NCBI RefSeq assembly: GCF_002101815.1
Contig: NZ_LQPM01000024.1
Location: 62,001-126,000, forward strand
Length of the DNA: 64,000 nucleotides
Direction of reading: 5' to 3'
Source of the DNA: Mycobacterium paraense
GTDB lineage: Bacteria; Actinomycetota; Actinomycetes; Mycobacteriales; Mycobacteriaceae
A model generated the notes under the pieces. That model had not been told where the DNA came from. It did no database searches and worked only from the letters and a program-made list of their open reading frames with translations. Shown piece by piece: positions 39,894-48,395 of this stretch (its first letter is position 1; every line of letters starts with the position of its first letter). Both the position numbers and the translations under genes were made by a program.

Positions 39894-41567
39894 CGGGTCG
39901 CCGGGCCCGACGGGAAGCAGCAGCCGGGAACGGCCGTAGTGCACGGCGTGGGTGGCCGGCGTGGACTGCCGGCCGGTCAGCACCGGTTCGTCGGTGCCGA
40001 GGTTGCGCGCGTAGCGGGGGAACCAGCTGCCCGCGATGAGGACCCGGATGCGTGACCCCGCGCGGAACCGGTGGGCGATCCCGTCCAGTTCGATCCGGAC
40101 GGTCTTCGTCTTGCCGCTGAGCCGCCGGTAGCCGTCGCTCACGTTGCGGGACCGGCCCTTGGTGTCGACCTCGCTCACCCGGACGAACAGGTCGACGTGG
40201 GGATTGTCGGAGCTGTGCGCCAGCTCGATCACCGGGTTCCCGTACGCGTACAGGTCCTGGGTGAGGGTGAGGCTGGTGAAGGCGAGCACGTCGTCGCGCT
40301 GGGCGAGGCTGCTGTCGTCGCGGTAGCCCCCGTTCGTGGACAGCAGCGGTCCGCCGGTGGTGGGCGTCGGGTCGGTGGGGTCGTAGCGAAATGTCGCCGG
40401 CGCCGGTCTCTTCAGGCCCGTGGGTGCGGTCTCGCCCAGGTGGCCGCCGGGCCGCAGGTACAGCGCCCGTTCGGTGGTGGCCGGCGGCCAGTCGGGCAGG
40501 TGGCGCCAGGCTTGGCCCCCGTCCGCGCCGGTGACGTACGCGTGCACCCTGCTGGGCCGGCGCAGGGGCTCGCCGCCCAGGTGGGCGTTCAGCCAGTCCA
40601 GCGTTTCCCGCGCGCTGAGGGGCAGCGCCTTGCCGAGCAGCTGGGTGTGCGTCCAGGGGCCCATCGTCAGCGCGACGTCGACGCCCCGGCCGCGCAGGTG
40701 CGCGTACTGCTGCAGCGTCTGCCGCACGAAGATGTCCTGCCAGCCGCCGATGAGCAGCACCGGCACCCGGGTCCGGTCCAGCGCCTCGCGGCACCGCAGC
40801 GAGTCCCAGAACGCGTCGTCGGCGTCGCGGTGTTCGACCCACGATTCGAACCACGGCGCGCCGGCGCCGAGCAGCGCTCGGGCCGCGGCGCCCAGCGGCA
40901 GTGCGCCGGCGGCCTCCGCCACCTTGCGCCGGGCCTGCAGCTGGCGCAGCGCCGACCGGAGGCGCTCCGGGTCCTCCTGGTGGGACACCAGGTCGCTCCA
41001 CCCCAGGAAGTCGTTGATGGCGAACGAACCCGTCCCCCACACCGAGGCGTTGAAGTCGTGCGGGCCCGCGGTGATGACGGCCGCGGCCAGCTCCGGCGGG
41101 GGATCCTGCAGCAGCGCCCACTGCGTGAAGCCCAGGTACGACACCCCGACGGTGGCGAAGCGGCCGGTGAACCACGGCTGCTCGCGCAGCCACGCGGCCG
41201 TGTCGGCGCCGTCGGCGGCCTCGTTGACCATCGGCTCGAAGTCCCCGCCCGAGCCGAACGTGCCGCGCACGCTCTGCAGCACCACGTGGTAGCCGCGCGC
41301 GGCGTACAGCCGGGCGTAGGCCAGCGAGAACGGGAAGGCCCGGCCGTACGGCGCCCGGACCAGCAAGGTCCCGACGGGGCTCGGCGTGGTGGGCGCGTAG
41401 TGGTCGGCGGCCAGGCGCACGCCGTCGCGCATCGGCACGTCGACGCGGTGCACGGTGTAATCGGTGGTCGCCCGGGGCAGGCCCAGCACGCGGCCCAGGG
41501 CGGCGTCTCCGACGCGGCTCAGCGGGCTCGGCGCGCGTTGCGCGGGACGGGTGGAGGTGGTAGCCAC
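39852..41567 (-). CDS. CocE/NonD-type X-Pro dipeptidyl-peptidase-like hydrolase (Rv2800-like)
   Basis: A 571-residue serine hydrolase. The N-terminal alpha/beta domain has VPMRDGVRLAADHYAP, RGTFGSGGDFEPM and the nucleophile elbow GVSYLGFTQW (Ser143). A cap region follows, then GPWTHTQLLGKALP with the likely catalytic His, and a C-terminal jelly-roll domain (PEP-X C type, VDLFVRVSEVDTKGRSRNVSDGY). Members cleave acyl or amide bonds in varied substrates; the one here is unknown. GTG 41567 has TAGCCT 7 nt upstream (leaderless pattern). The 3' end overlaps the DUF1802 gene. Confidence 0.9.
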   Translation of the reverse strand: MATTSTRPAQRAPSPLSRVGDAALGRVLGLPRATTDYTVHRVDVPMRDGVRLAADHYAPTTPSPVGTLLVRAPYGRAFPFSLAYARLYAARGYHVVLQSVRGTFGSGGDFEPMVNEAADGADTAAWLREQPWFTGRFATVGVSYLGFTQWALLQDPPPELAAAVITAGPHDFNASVWGTGSFAINDFLGWSDLVSHQEDPERLRSALRQLQARRKVAEAAGALPLGAAARALLGAGAPWFESWVEHRDADDAFWDSLRCREALDRTRVPVLLIGGWQDIFVRQTLQQYAHLRGRGVDVALTMGPWTHTQLLGKALPLSARETLDWLNAHLGGEPLRRPSRVHAYVTGADGGQAWRHLPDWPPATTERALYLRPGGHLGETAPTGLKRPAPATFRYDPTDPTPTTGGPLLSTNGGYRDDSSLAQRDDVLAFTSLTLTQDLYAYGNPVIELAHSSDNPHVDLFVRVSEVDTKGRSRNVSDGYRRLSGKTKTVRIELDGIAHRFRAGSRIRVLIAGSWFPRYARNLGTDEPVLTGRQSTPATHAVHYGRSRLLLPVGPGDPSADRVADPAGHPV

Positions 41568-41594
41568 GACCCCCAGGCTAGGGTCTTCGCCGCG

Positions 41595-42170
41595 TTAAAA
41601 CTTGTAATACGGCGCGAGGTCGTTGGCGCGCTGCACATTGGTGGACATGCATTCCACCTCGGGGTTGGAGTAGACCGCCGAGAAGTACAGCGCCTGCTGC
41701 AGGACGCCGTAGCTGGTCTTGAAGGCCACCATGCAGGAGAAGAACCAGAAGCTGTTGTGGTAGGTCGGCTTCATCACCCAGTACTGGGCGGCCCGGTGGC
41801 CGGCGATCGTCGTTTCGACGGCGTCGGGCGGCAGCGACTGCTCGTAGGTCCGCCAGATGATGGGCTCGACCGCCAACTGATAGTTGCCCGCGTCGAAGTG
41901 GCAGCGCAGCCCGTCCTCGTGTTCGGGCGGCGTGAACGCCAGCCCGAGCCGCTGCAGGACGTCGAGCGGAATGTCCTCGCACGCGTCGAACGGACGCGGG
42001 TCGGTGGTGGCCACGATGGGGCTCTTCATGGTGGTCTCCATCGGCTGGGCGGTCGACCGCAGCTCGACGGGCCCACCGCCGCTCGGCCCGGGCGGCGCGC
42101 ACTGCCAGCCCACGGCCACCGCCGTGGCCAGCGCGCCCAGCGCGGAGATCAGACGCAGATTGGCGAACAC
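41595..42170 (-). CDS. Exported DUF3558-like protein (Rv2799-like)
   Basis: A 191-residue protein with an N-terminal signal/anchor (LRLISALGALATAVAVGWQC, a possible lipobox-like Cys24). The body has PFDACEDIPLDVLQRLGLAF, the hallmark of DUF3558 proteins, and paired cysteines (RCHFDAGNY, FFSCMVAF, ECMSTNVQR), consistent with a folded extracytoplasmic domain. Function unknown. It sits just upstream of the CocE-type hydrolase on the same strand (27-nt gap), but that gene appears to have its own leaderless promoter. Confidence 0.83.
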   Translation of the reverse strand: MFANLRLISALGALATAVAVGWQCAPPGPSGGGPVELRSTAQPMETTMKSPIVATTDPRPFDACEDIPLDVLQRLGLAFTPPEHEDGLRCHFDAGNYQLAVEPIIWRTYEQSLPPDAVETTIAGHRAAQYWVMKPTYHNSFWFFSCMVAFKTSYGVLQQALYFSAVYSNPEVECMSTNVQRANDLAPYYKF

Positions 42171-42333
42171 TGATATCTCCTCCCCCCGCCCCGGTCAGGC
42201 CTCGGCCGTCCTTGCCGGGAGTGTACAAGTCGGGTTCGCGGCGTCACAGTGAAAAGAGAACACGTTCTAATCCGGCAAGCAAGGCCCCGGCGTAAAACCG
42301 GCCCGGCGGAGCGGGTCGTTAGGCTGGTTAGTC

Positions 42334-43299
42334 GTGGTGACATCGGAATCGACGAACGGGGCGCAGCCGACGCTGTGGGCGGTCTCCGACCTGCACACCG
42401 GCCACCTCGGCAACAAGCCGGTCACCGAGTCGCTGCATCCGTCCTCGCCGGAGGACTGGCTGATCGTCGCCGGCGACGTCGCCGAACGCACCGACGAGAT
42501 CCGCTGGGCGCTTGACCTGCTGCGGCGGCGCTTCGCCAAGGTCATCTGGGTGCCCGGCAACCACGAGCTGTGGACCACCAACCGCGACCCCATGCAGATC
42601 TTCGGCAAGGCCCGCTACGACTACCTGGTCAACATGTGCGACGAGCTGGGCGTCATCACCCCGGAGCACCCGTTCCCGGTGTGGACCGAACGCGGCGGCC
42701 CGGCCACGATCGTGCCGATGTTCCTGCTGTACGACTACACCTTCTTGCCGGAGGGCGCGACGAGCAAAGCGGAGGGCCTGGCCATCGCGCGGGAGCGCAA
42801 CGTGGTGGCCACCGACGAGTTCCTGCTCTCCTCCGAGCCCTACGCCACCCGTGAGGCCTGGTGCCGGGAACGGCTCGCCAGCACCCGCGCGCGCCTCGAG
42901 GAACTCGACTGGATGACGCCGACGGTCCTGGTGAACCACTTCCCGCTGGTGCGCGACCCCTGCGACGCGCTGTTCTACCCGGAATTCTCCCTGTGGTGCG
43001 GAACCACCAAGACCGCCGACTGGCACACCCGGTACAACGCCATCTGCTCGGTGTACGGGCACCTGCACATCCCGCGCACCACCTGGTACGACGACGTGCG
43101 CTTCGAGGAGGTGTCGGTCGGCTACCCGCGGGAGTGGCGGCGCCGAAAGCCGTACAGCTGGTTGCGCCAGGTGCTGCCGGATCCCCAGTACGCGCCCGGC
43201 TATCTCAACGACTTCGGCGGCCACTTCGTGATCACCCCCGAGATGCGCAAGCAGGCCGTGCAGTTCCGGGAACGAGTGCGCCAGCGGCAATCCCGATGA
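42334..43299 (+). CDS. Calcineurin-like metallophosphoesterase (Rv2795c-like)
   Basis: The 321-residue protein has the phosphoesterase metal motifs in order: AVSDLHTGH (D-x-H), VAGDVAERTD (GD), WVPGNHELW (GNHE), LVNHFPL and YGHLHIPRT (GHxH). Substrate unknown. GTG 42334 has TAGGCT 8 nt upstream. Its stop overlaps pptT by 4 nt. I recall this neighbour in M. tuberculosis (PptH, Rv2795c) being described as a phosphopantetheinyl hydrolase that undoes PptT's work, which makes the coupling meaningful. Confidence 0.93.
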   Translation: MVTSESTNGAQPTLWAVSDLHTGHLGNKPVTESLHPSSPEDWLIVAGDVAERTDEIRWALDLLRRRFAKVIWVPGNHELWTTNRDPMQIFGKARYDYLVNMCDELGVITPEHPFPVWTERGGPATIVPMFLLYDYTFLPEGATSKAEGLAIARERNVVATDEFLLSSEPYATREAWCRERLASTRARLEELDWMTPTVLVNHFPLVRDPCDALFYPEFSLWCGTTKTADWHTRYNAICSVYGHLHIPRTTWYDDVRFEEVSVGYPREWRRRKPYSWLRQVLPDPQYAPGYLNDFGGHFVITPEMRKQAVQFRERVRQRQSR

Positions 43300-43994
43300 C
43301 GGGCCGCATGCTCGTGTCGTCGGTGCTGCCCGACGCCCTGCTCTCTTCGGGGTCCGACGACCTCGCGTATGCGGAGGTGTATTCCGACCCGCCGGGCCTG
43401 ACGCCGCTGCCCGAAGAGGAGCCGCTGATCGCCAAGTCGGTCGCCAAGCGGCGCAACGAGTTCATCACCGTGCGGCACTGCGCCCGCATCGCGATGGGCG
43501 AGCTCGGCCTGCCGGCGGTGCCGATCCTCAAGGGCGACAAGGGCGAACCCTGCTGGCCCGACGGCGTGGTCGGCAGCCTGACCCACTGCACCGGCTATCG
43601 CGGCGCGGTGGTGGGCCGCGCCGGCGCGGTGCGGTCGGTGGGCATCGACGCCGAACCGCACGACGTGCTGCCCGACGGCGTGCTGGGCGCCATCGCGCTG
43701 GAGGAGGAGCGCCACGAGATCGGCGCGCTGCCCGAGGGCCTGCACTGGGACCGGATCCTGTTCTGCGCCAAGGAGGCGACCTACAAGGCCTGGTTCCCGC
43801 TGACCAAGCGCTGGCTGGGTTTCGAGGACGCCCACATCGTGTTCGACCTCGACCCGCCCGGCGGGCGCACCTCCGGGGTGTTCGTCTCCAAGATCTTGAT
43901 CGACGGGGAGGCGCTGTCGGGTCCGCCGCTGACGTCGCTGCGGGGCCGTTGGTCGGTCGAGCGCGGGCTGGTGCTGACCGCCATCGTCCTATGA
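43296..43994 (+). CDS. pptT: 4'-phosphopantetheinyl transferase PptT
   Basis: PptT moves the phosphopantetheine arm of CoA onto acyl- and peptidyl-carrier proteins needed for mycolic acid and siderophore synthesis. The 232-residue protein is of the Sfp/EntD type: VGIDAEPHD (Mg-binding acidic pair), KGEPCWPDGVVGSLTHCTGY, and FCAKEATYKAWFPLT (catalytic Glu/Lys helix). ATG 43296 overlaps the phosphoesterase stop, and the stop overlaps truB by 4 nt. Confidence 0.96.
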   Translation: MTGRMLVSSVLPDALLSSGSDDLAYAEVYSDPPGLTPLPEEEPLIAKSVAKRRNEFITVRHCARIAMGELGLPAVPILKGDKGEPCWPDGVVGSLTHCTGYRGAVVGRAGAVRSVGIDAEPHDVLPDGVLGAIALEEERHEIGALPEGLHWDRILFCAKEATYKAWFPLTKRWLGFEDAHIVFDLDPPGGRTSGVFVSKILIDGEALSGPPLTSLRGRWSVERGLVLTAIVL

Positions 43995-44899
43995 CCCGGC
44001 CGGGCAACGTCCCTGGGCTAGTCATCGTCGACAAGCCGGCCGGAATGACCAGCCACGACGTGGTGGGGCGGTGCCGCCGCATCTTCGCCACCCGCCGCGT
44101 GGGGCACGCCGGGACGCTGGACCCGATGGCCACCGGCGTGCTGGTGATCGGCGTCGACCGGGCCACCAAGATCCTCGGCCTGCTGACCGCGGCGTCGAAG
44201 TCGTATGCCGCCACCATCCGCCTGGGTCAGACCACGTCCACCGAGGACGCCGAAGGCGAAGTGCTGCAATCGGTTCCGGCCGGACACCTGACGGGAGAGG
44301 CGATCGCCGCCGCCGTCGGCGGGCTGCGCGGCGACATCGAACAGGTGCCGTCGGCGGTCAGCGCGATCAAGGTGGACGGCCGGCGCGCCTACCGGCTGGC
44401 CCGCGAGGGTCAGGCCGTCGAGCTGGCGGCCCGGCCGGTGCGCATCGACCGGTTCGAGGTGCTGGCCGCGCGCCGCGAGGGCGAGGTCGTCGATCTCGAC
44501 GTCGAGGTCGACTGCTCGTCGGGGACCTACATCCGCGCGCTGGCCCGCGATCTCGGCGCCGCGCTGGGCGTCGGGGGGCACCTGACCGCGTTGCGGCGCA
44601 CCCGCGTCGGGCGCTTCGGGCTGGATCAAGCGCGCCCGCTGGAGGAGCTGGCCGAACGGCCGGCGCTGACCTGGTCGCTGGACGAGGCGTGCCTGCTGCT
44701 GTTCGCGCGCCGCGACCTGTCCGCCGAACAGGCCGAGGCGGCGAGCAACGGCCGGGCGCTGCCGGCGGCCGGGATCGACGGAATTTACGCCGCCGCCGGC
44801 GCCGACGGCCGGGTGATCGCGCTGCTGCGCGACGAGGGTGCGCGGACCAAGTCGGTCGTGGTGATTCGTCCGGCGACGATGCAGTCCGGGACGGACTGA
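43991..44899 (+). CDS. truB: tRNA pseudouridine-55 synthase
   Basis: TruB converts U55 to pseudouridine in the T-arm of tRNAs. The 302-residue protein has LVIVDKPAGMTSHDVVGRCRR and the catalytic GHAGTLDPMATGVL with Asp44, then YAATIRLGQTTSTEDAEG and a C-terminal PUA-like region. ATG 43991 overlaps pptT. I recall an insertion element after truB in M. tuberculosis; here a hydratase gene follows instead, 57 nt away. Confidence 0.96.
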   Translation: MTRPGNVPGLVIVDKPAGMTSHDVVGRCRRIFATRRVGHAGTLDPMATGVLVIGVDRATKILGLLTAASKSYAATIRLGQTTSTEDAEGEVLQSVPAGHLTGEAIAAAVGGLRGDIEQVPSAVSAIKVDGRRAYRLAREGQAVELAARPVRIDRFEVLAARREGEVVDLDVEVDCSSGTYIRALARDLGAALGVGGHLTALRRTRVGRFGLDQARPLEELAERPALTWSLDEACLLLFARRDLSAEQAEAASNGRALPAAGIDGIYAAAGADGRVIALLRDEGARTKSVVVIRPATMQSGTD

Positions 44900-44956
44900 G
44901 GAGGAGTCGGGCAATCCGGCCCAGTCCCTCGACGCTGTCGCGGTAGGTTCGTACGA

Positions 44957-45760
44957 GTGAGCGAAGACAGGGTTCGGGTGCGCGTCGGGGACGGTGGCGT
45001 CGCCACGGTGACGATGGTGCGCACCGACAAGCACAATGCGCTTGACCAAGCCATGTTCGAGGGCTTGATGAATGCGGCAGGCCAACTGGCAGAAGACAAC
45101 TCGGTTCGCGCGGTCGTGCTGCACGGCGAGGGGAAGAGCTTCTGCTCGGGCCTGGACGTCGCCAGCTTCATGTCCGGGCAGGGCGGCACCGGGGTTCTGC
45201 TGGAACGCGACGGCGACCGGGTGGCCAACTTTGCGCAACGGGTGGCCTACGACTGGTCTCTGGTGCCGGCGCCGGTCATCGCGGCGATCCACGGCAACTG
45301 CTTCGGCGGCGGCCTGCAGATCGCGCTGGGCGCCGACATCCGGATCGCCGCACCGGACGCGAAGCTGTCCATCATGGAAGTCAAGTGGGGGCTGGTTCCC
45401 GACATGGGCATCACGCAGACACTGCCGCGACTCGTCCCCATCGACGTTGCCAAGGAGCTGACCTTCACCGGCCGCATCGTGGCAGGCAGCGAGGCCTTGG
45501 CGCTCGGACTGGTCACGCGAACCTGCGACGATCCGCTGGCCTCCGCGAAGGAACTCGCGGACGAGATCGCGCGGAAATCTCCCGATGCCGTTCGCGCGGC
45601 CAAGCGCCTCTACGACGAGACGTGGCTCAGCAACGACGCCGCGGCCGCCCTCAAACGCGAATCCGAGCTGCAAGTCGGGCTGATCGGCAAGCCCAATCAG
45701 CTTGCCGCCGTGGTCGCCGGAATGTCGGGGGAGGACCCGGTCTTCGTCGACCCCGCGTGA
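44957..45760 (+). CDS. Enoyl-CoA hydratase/isomerase family protein
   Basis: A 267-residue crotonase-fold protein. Oxyanion-hole segments are seen in DKHNALDQAMFEGL, FCSGLDVASFM and HGNCFGGGLQIALGAD. In the usual first catalytic position GGLQIA has Gln where many hydratases have Glu, while MEVKWGLVPDMG keeps the second Glu. The real reaction is therefore uncertain. GTG 44957 has TAGGTT 7 nt upstream, the leaderless pattern. It lies upstream of ltp1 and fadE21, so a shared acyl-CoA pathway is plausible. Confidence 0.9.
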   Translation: MSEDRVRVRVGDGGVATVTMVRTDKHNALDQAMFEGLMNAAGQLAEDNSVRAVVLHGEGKSFCSGLDVASFMSGQGGTGVLLERDGDRVANFAQRVAYDWSLVPAPVIAAIHGNCFGGGLQIALGADIRIAAPDAKLSIMEVKWGLVPDMGITQTLPRLVPIDVAKELTFTGRIVAGSEALALGLVTRTCDDPLASAKELADEIARKSPDAVRAAKRLYDETWLSNDAAAALKRESELQVGLIGKPNQLAAVVAGMSGEDPVFVDPA

Positions 45761-45865
45761 CGTCGGGCGCCCCGGCGGCGACGGGGGTTCCAGCGACCAC
45801 GTTCGCCCGGCTAAGCTCCCGACCAGACGGGTGTCAACTCGCCCCACATCTGCGGAAGGCGCGCT

Positions 45866-47056
45866 ATGTCCAACAAGGTTTACGTCGTCGGCGTCGGCAT
45901 GACGAAATTCGAGAAGCCGGGCCGCCGCGAGGGCTGGGACTACCCGGACATGGCGCGGGAGTCGGGCACCAACGCGCTGACCGACGCCGGCATCGACTAC
46001 CGCGAGGTGCAGCAGGGCTACGTCGGCTACGTCGCCGGCGACTCGACGTCCGGGCAGCGGGCCCTCTACGAGCTGGGCATGACCGGCATTCCGATCGTCA
46101 ACGTCAACAACAACTGCTCGACCGGCTCGACGGCGCTGTTCCTGGCCGCGCAGGCCGTTCGCGGCGGGCTCGCCGACTGCGCCATCGCGCTCGGTTTCGA
46201 GAAGATGCAACCGGGCGCGCTGTCCGGCGGCGCCCAGGACCGCGAGTCGCCGATGGGCAAGCACGTCAAGGCGATGGCCGAGATCGACGAGTTCGCGATG
46301 CCCGTCGCGCCGTGGATGTTCGGCGCGGCCGGCCGCGAGCACATGCGCCAATACGGCACCACCGCAGAGCATTTCGCCAAGATCGGCTACAAGAACCACA
46401 AGCACTCCACCAACAACCCGTTCGCGCAGTTCCAGGAGTCCTACACGCTCGACGACATCCTCGCGTCGCGGATGATCTCCGACCCGCTGACCAAGCTGCA
46501 GTGCTCGCCGACGTCGGACGGGTCGGGCGCCGCGATCGTGGCCTCGGAGAGCTTCGTCGACAGCCACGGCCTGGCCGGTCAGGCGGTGGAGATCGTCGGT
46601 CAGGCGATGACCACCGACTTCGCCTCGACGTTCGACGGCAGCGCCAAGAACCTCATCGGCTACGACATGAATGTCCAAGCCGCCCAGCAGGTTTACGACC
46701 AGTCCGGGCTGGGCCCCGAGGACTTCCAGGTGATCGAGCTGCACGACTGCTTCTCGGCCAACGAGCTGCTGCTCTACGAGGCCCTCGGCCTGTGCGGCCC
46801 GGGTGAGGCGCCGAAGCTGGTCGACAACGGCGACACCACCTACGGTGGCCGCTGGGTGGTCAACCCGTCCGGCGGGCTGATCTCCAAGGGGCACCCGCTG
46901 GGCGCGACGGGGCTGGCGCAGTGCGCAGAGCTGACCTGGCAGCTGCGCGGCACCGCCGACAAGCGGCAGGTCGACAACGTGACCGCCGCGCTGCAGCACA
47001 ACATCGGGCTGGGCGGCGCCGCCGTCGTCACCGCGTATCAGCGCGCCGAACGCTAA
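45866..47056 (+). CDS. ltp1: Thiolase-like lipid-transfer protein Ltp1 (SCP-x type)
   Basis: The 396-residue protein is a thiolase-fold enzyme of the SCP-x thiolase group. VNNNCSTGSTALFLAAQAV carries the nucleophilic Cys84, HDCFSANELL the conserved His, and GGLISKGHPLGATGLAQ the C-terminal His motif. Such enzymes cleave or condense branched or steroid-side-chain 3-keto-acyl-CoAs; the substrate here is unknown. ATG 45866 has a GGAAGG ribosome site, and TTCCAG-N18-TAAGCT (45788-45817) may be its promoter. fadE21 follows after 7 nt. Confidence 0.94.
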   Translation: MSNKVYVVGVGMTKFEKPGRREGWDYPDMARESGTNALTDAGIDYREVQQGYVGYVAGDSTSGQRALYELGMTGIPIVNVNNNCSTGSTALFLAAQAVRGGLADCAIALGFEKMQPGALSGGAQDRESPMGKHVKAMAEIDEFAMPVAPWMFGAAGREHMRQYGTTAEHFAKIGYKNHKHSTNNPFAQFQESYTLDDILASRMISDPLTKLQCSPTSDGSGAAIVASESFVDSHGLAGQAVEIVGQAMTTDFASTFDGSAKNLIGYDMNVQAAQQVYDQSGLGPEDFQVIELHDCFSANELLLYEALGLCGPGEAPKLVDNGDTTYGGRWVVNPSGGLISKGHPLGATGLAQCAELTWQLRGTADKRQVDNVTAALQHNIGLGGAAVVTAYQRAER

Positions 47057-47063
47057 GGGCGCG

Positions 47064-48323
47064 ATGTACGAATGGTCCGAGACGGACCTGATGGTCCGGG
47101 ACGCCGTCCGCCAGTTCGTCGACAAGGAGATCCGCCCGCACCTCGATGAGCTGGAGACGGGCGCGCTGTCGCCCTATCCGATCGCGCGCAAGCTGTTCAG
47201 CCAGTTCGGCCTCGACGCGATGGCCGCCGAGTCGGTCAAGTCGATGCTGGAACGCGAGCGCGCCAAGCTAGCCGGTGAGGCGCCCGACGAAAAGGGCGAC
47301 GGCGCAAGCGGTTTCGGCGCCCAGGCGTCGATGATGGCGGTGCTGGTGTCCGAGCTCTCCCGCGTGAGCATCGGGTTGCTCAGCACCGCGTCGGTCAGCA
47401 TCGGCCTGGGCGCGGCGACCATCATGAGCCGCGGCACGCTGGCCCAGAAGGAACGCTGGCTGCCGGACCTGATGACGCTGAAGAAGATCGCGGCGTGGGC
47501 GATCACCGAGCCCGACTCCGGCTCGGACGCGTTCGGCGGCATGAAGACCTCAGTCCGGCGCTCCGGCGACGGAGACGGGGCCTACATCCTCAACGGGCAG
47601 AAGACGTTCATCACCAACGGGCCCTACGCCGACGTCCTGGTGGTGTACGCCAAGCTGGACTCGCCTGTTTCTGGTGGCTCGGCGGCGGACAAGCGCAACC
47701 GGCCGGTGCTGATCTTCGTGCTGGACGCCGGCATGCCGGGCCTCACGCAGGGCAAGCCGTTCAAGAAGATGGGCATGATGTCCTCGCCGACGGGCGAGTT
47801 GTTCTTCGACAACGTGCGGCTGACCCCCGACCGGCTGCTCGGCGAGAACCAGCGGGCCGGCGGCGACGGCCGCGACAGCGCCCGCGACAATTTCGCCGCC
47901 GAGCGGATCGGGATCGCGATGATGGCGCTCGGCATCATCGACGAATGCCACCGGCTGTGCGTGGATTACGCCAAGACCCGCACCCTGTGGGGCAAGAACA
48001 TCGGGCAGTTCCAGCTGATCCAGCTCAAGCTGGCGAAGATGGAAATCGCGCGAATGAACGTGCAGAACATGGTGTTCCAGACGATCGAGCGGCAGCAGGC
48101 GGGCAAACCGCTGACGCTGGCCGAGGCCTCGGCGATCAAGCTGTACTCCTCGGAGGCGGCCACCGACGTCGCGATGGACGCCGTGCAGCTGTTCGGCGGC
48201 AACGGCTACATGGCCGAGTACCGCGTCGAGCAGCTGGCCCGCGACGCGAAGTCGCTGATGATCTACGCCGGCAGCAACGAGGTCCAGGTCACCCACATCG
48301 CCAAGGGTCTGCTGAGCGGCTGA
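47064..48323 (+). CDS. fadE21: Acyl-CoA dehydrogenase FadE21
   Basis: A 419-residue FAD-dependent acyl-CoA dehydrogenase. Typical blocks are WAITEPDSGSDAFGGMKTS, GQKTFITNGPYADVLVVYA and QLFGGNGYMAEYRVEQLARD. At the C-terminal position where short/medium-chain enzymes have the catalytic Glu (IYEG), this one has IYAG (Ala402). Instead FAAERIGIAMMALG places Glu280 where isovaleryl- and long-chain-type enzymes keep theirs, so it likely uses that alternative base. It follows ltp1 by 7 nt, consistent with one beta-oxidation-like unit. A strong hairpin lies just after the stop. Confidence 0.94.
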   Translation: MYEWSETDLMVRDAVRQFVDKEIRPHLDELETGALSPYPIARKLFSQFGLDAMAAESVKSMLERERAKLAGEAPDEKGDGASGFGAQASMMAVLVSELSRVSIGLLSTASVSIGLGAATIMSRGTLAQKERWLPDLMTLKKIAAWAITEPDSGSDAFGGMKTSVRRSGDGDGAYILNGQKTFITNGPYADVLVVYAKLDSPVSGGSAADKRNRPVLIFVLDAGMPGLTQGKPFKKMGMMSSPTGELFFDNVRLTPDRLLGENQRAGGDGRDSARDNFAAERIGIAMMALGIIDECHRLCVDYAKTRTLWGKNIGQFQLIQLKLAKMEIARMNVQNMVFQTIERQQAGKPLTLAEASAIKLYSSEAATDVAMDAVQLFGGNGYMAEYRVEQLARDAKSLMIYAGSNEVQVTHIAKGLLSG

Positions 48324-48328
48324 GCGCG

Positions 48329-48390
48329 CGCCGAACGTGCCCTGAGGGCGAAAAATCGGCCAAAATCTCGCCCTGACGGCACGTTCGGCG
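48329..48390. terminator. Strong hairpin between convergent fadE21 and mntR
   Basis: Perfect 13-bp arms CGCCGAACGTGCC (48329-48341) and GGCACGTTCGGCG (48378-48390), with the stem continuing inward through AGGGCGA/TCGCCCT. It starts 5 nt after the fadE21 stop and ends 5 nt before the mntR stop, an ideal position for a two-way terminator. There is no T-run. I recall near-identical hairpins elsewhere in mycobacterial genomes, so it may be a dispersed repeat. Confidence 0.7.
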
Positions 48391-48395
48391 AAGGG

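Noticed and set aside
44018..47125. 1035-codon minus-strand frame over truB, the hydratase and ltp1
   Set aside because: Translation is unlike any protein family and runs opposite three intact genes.
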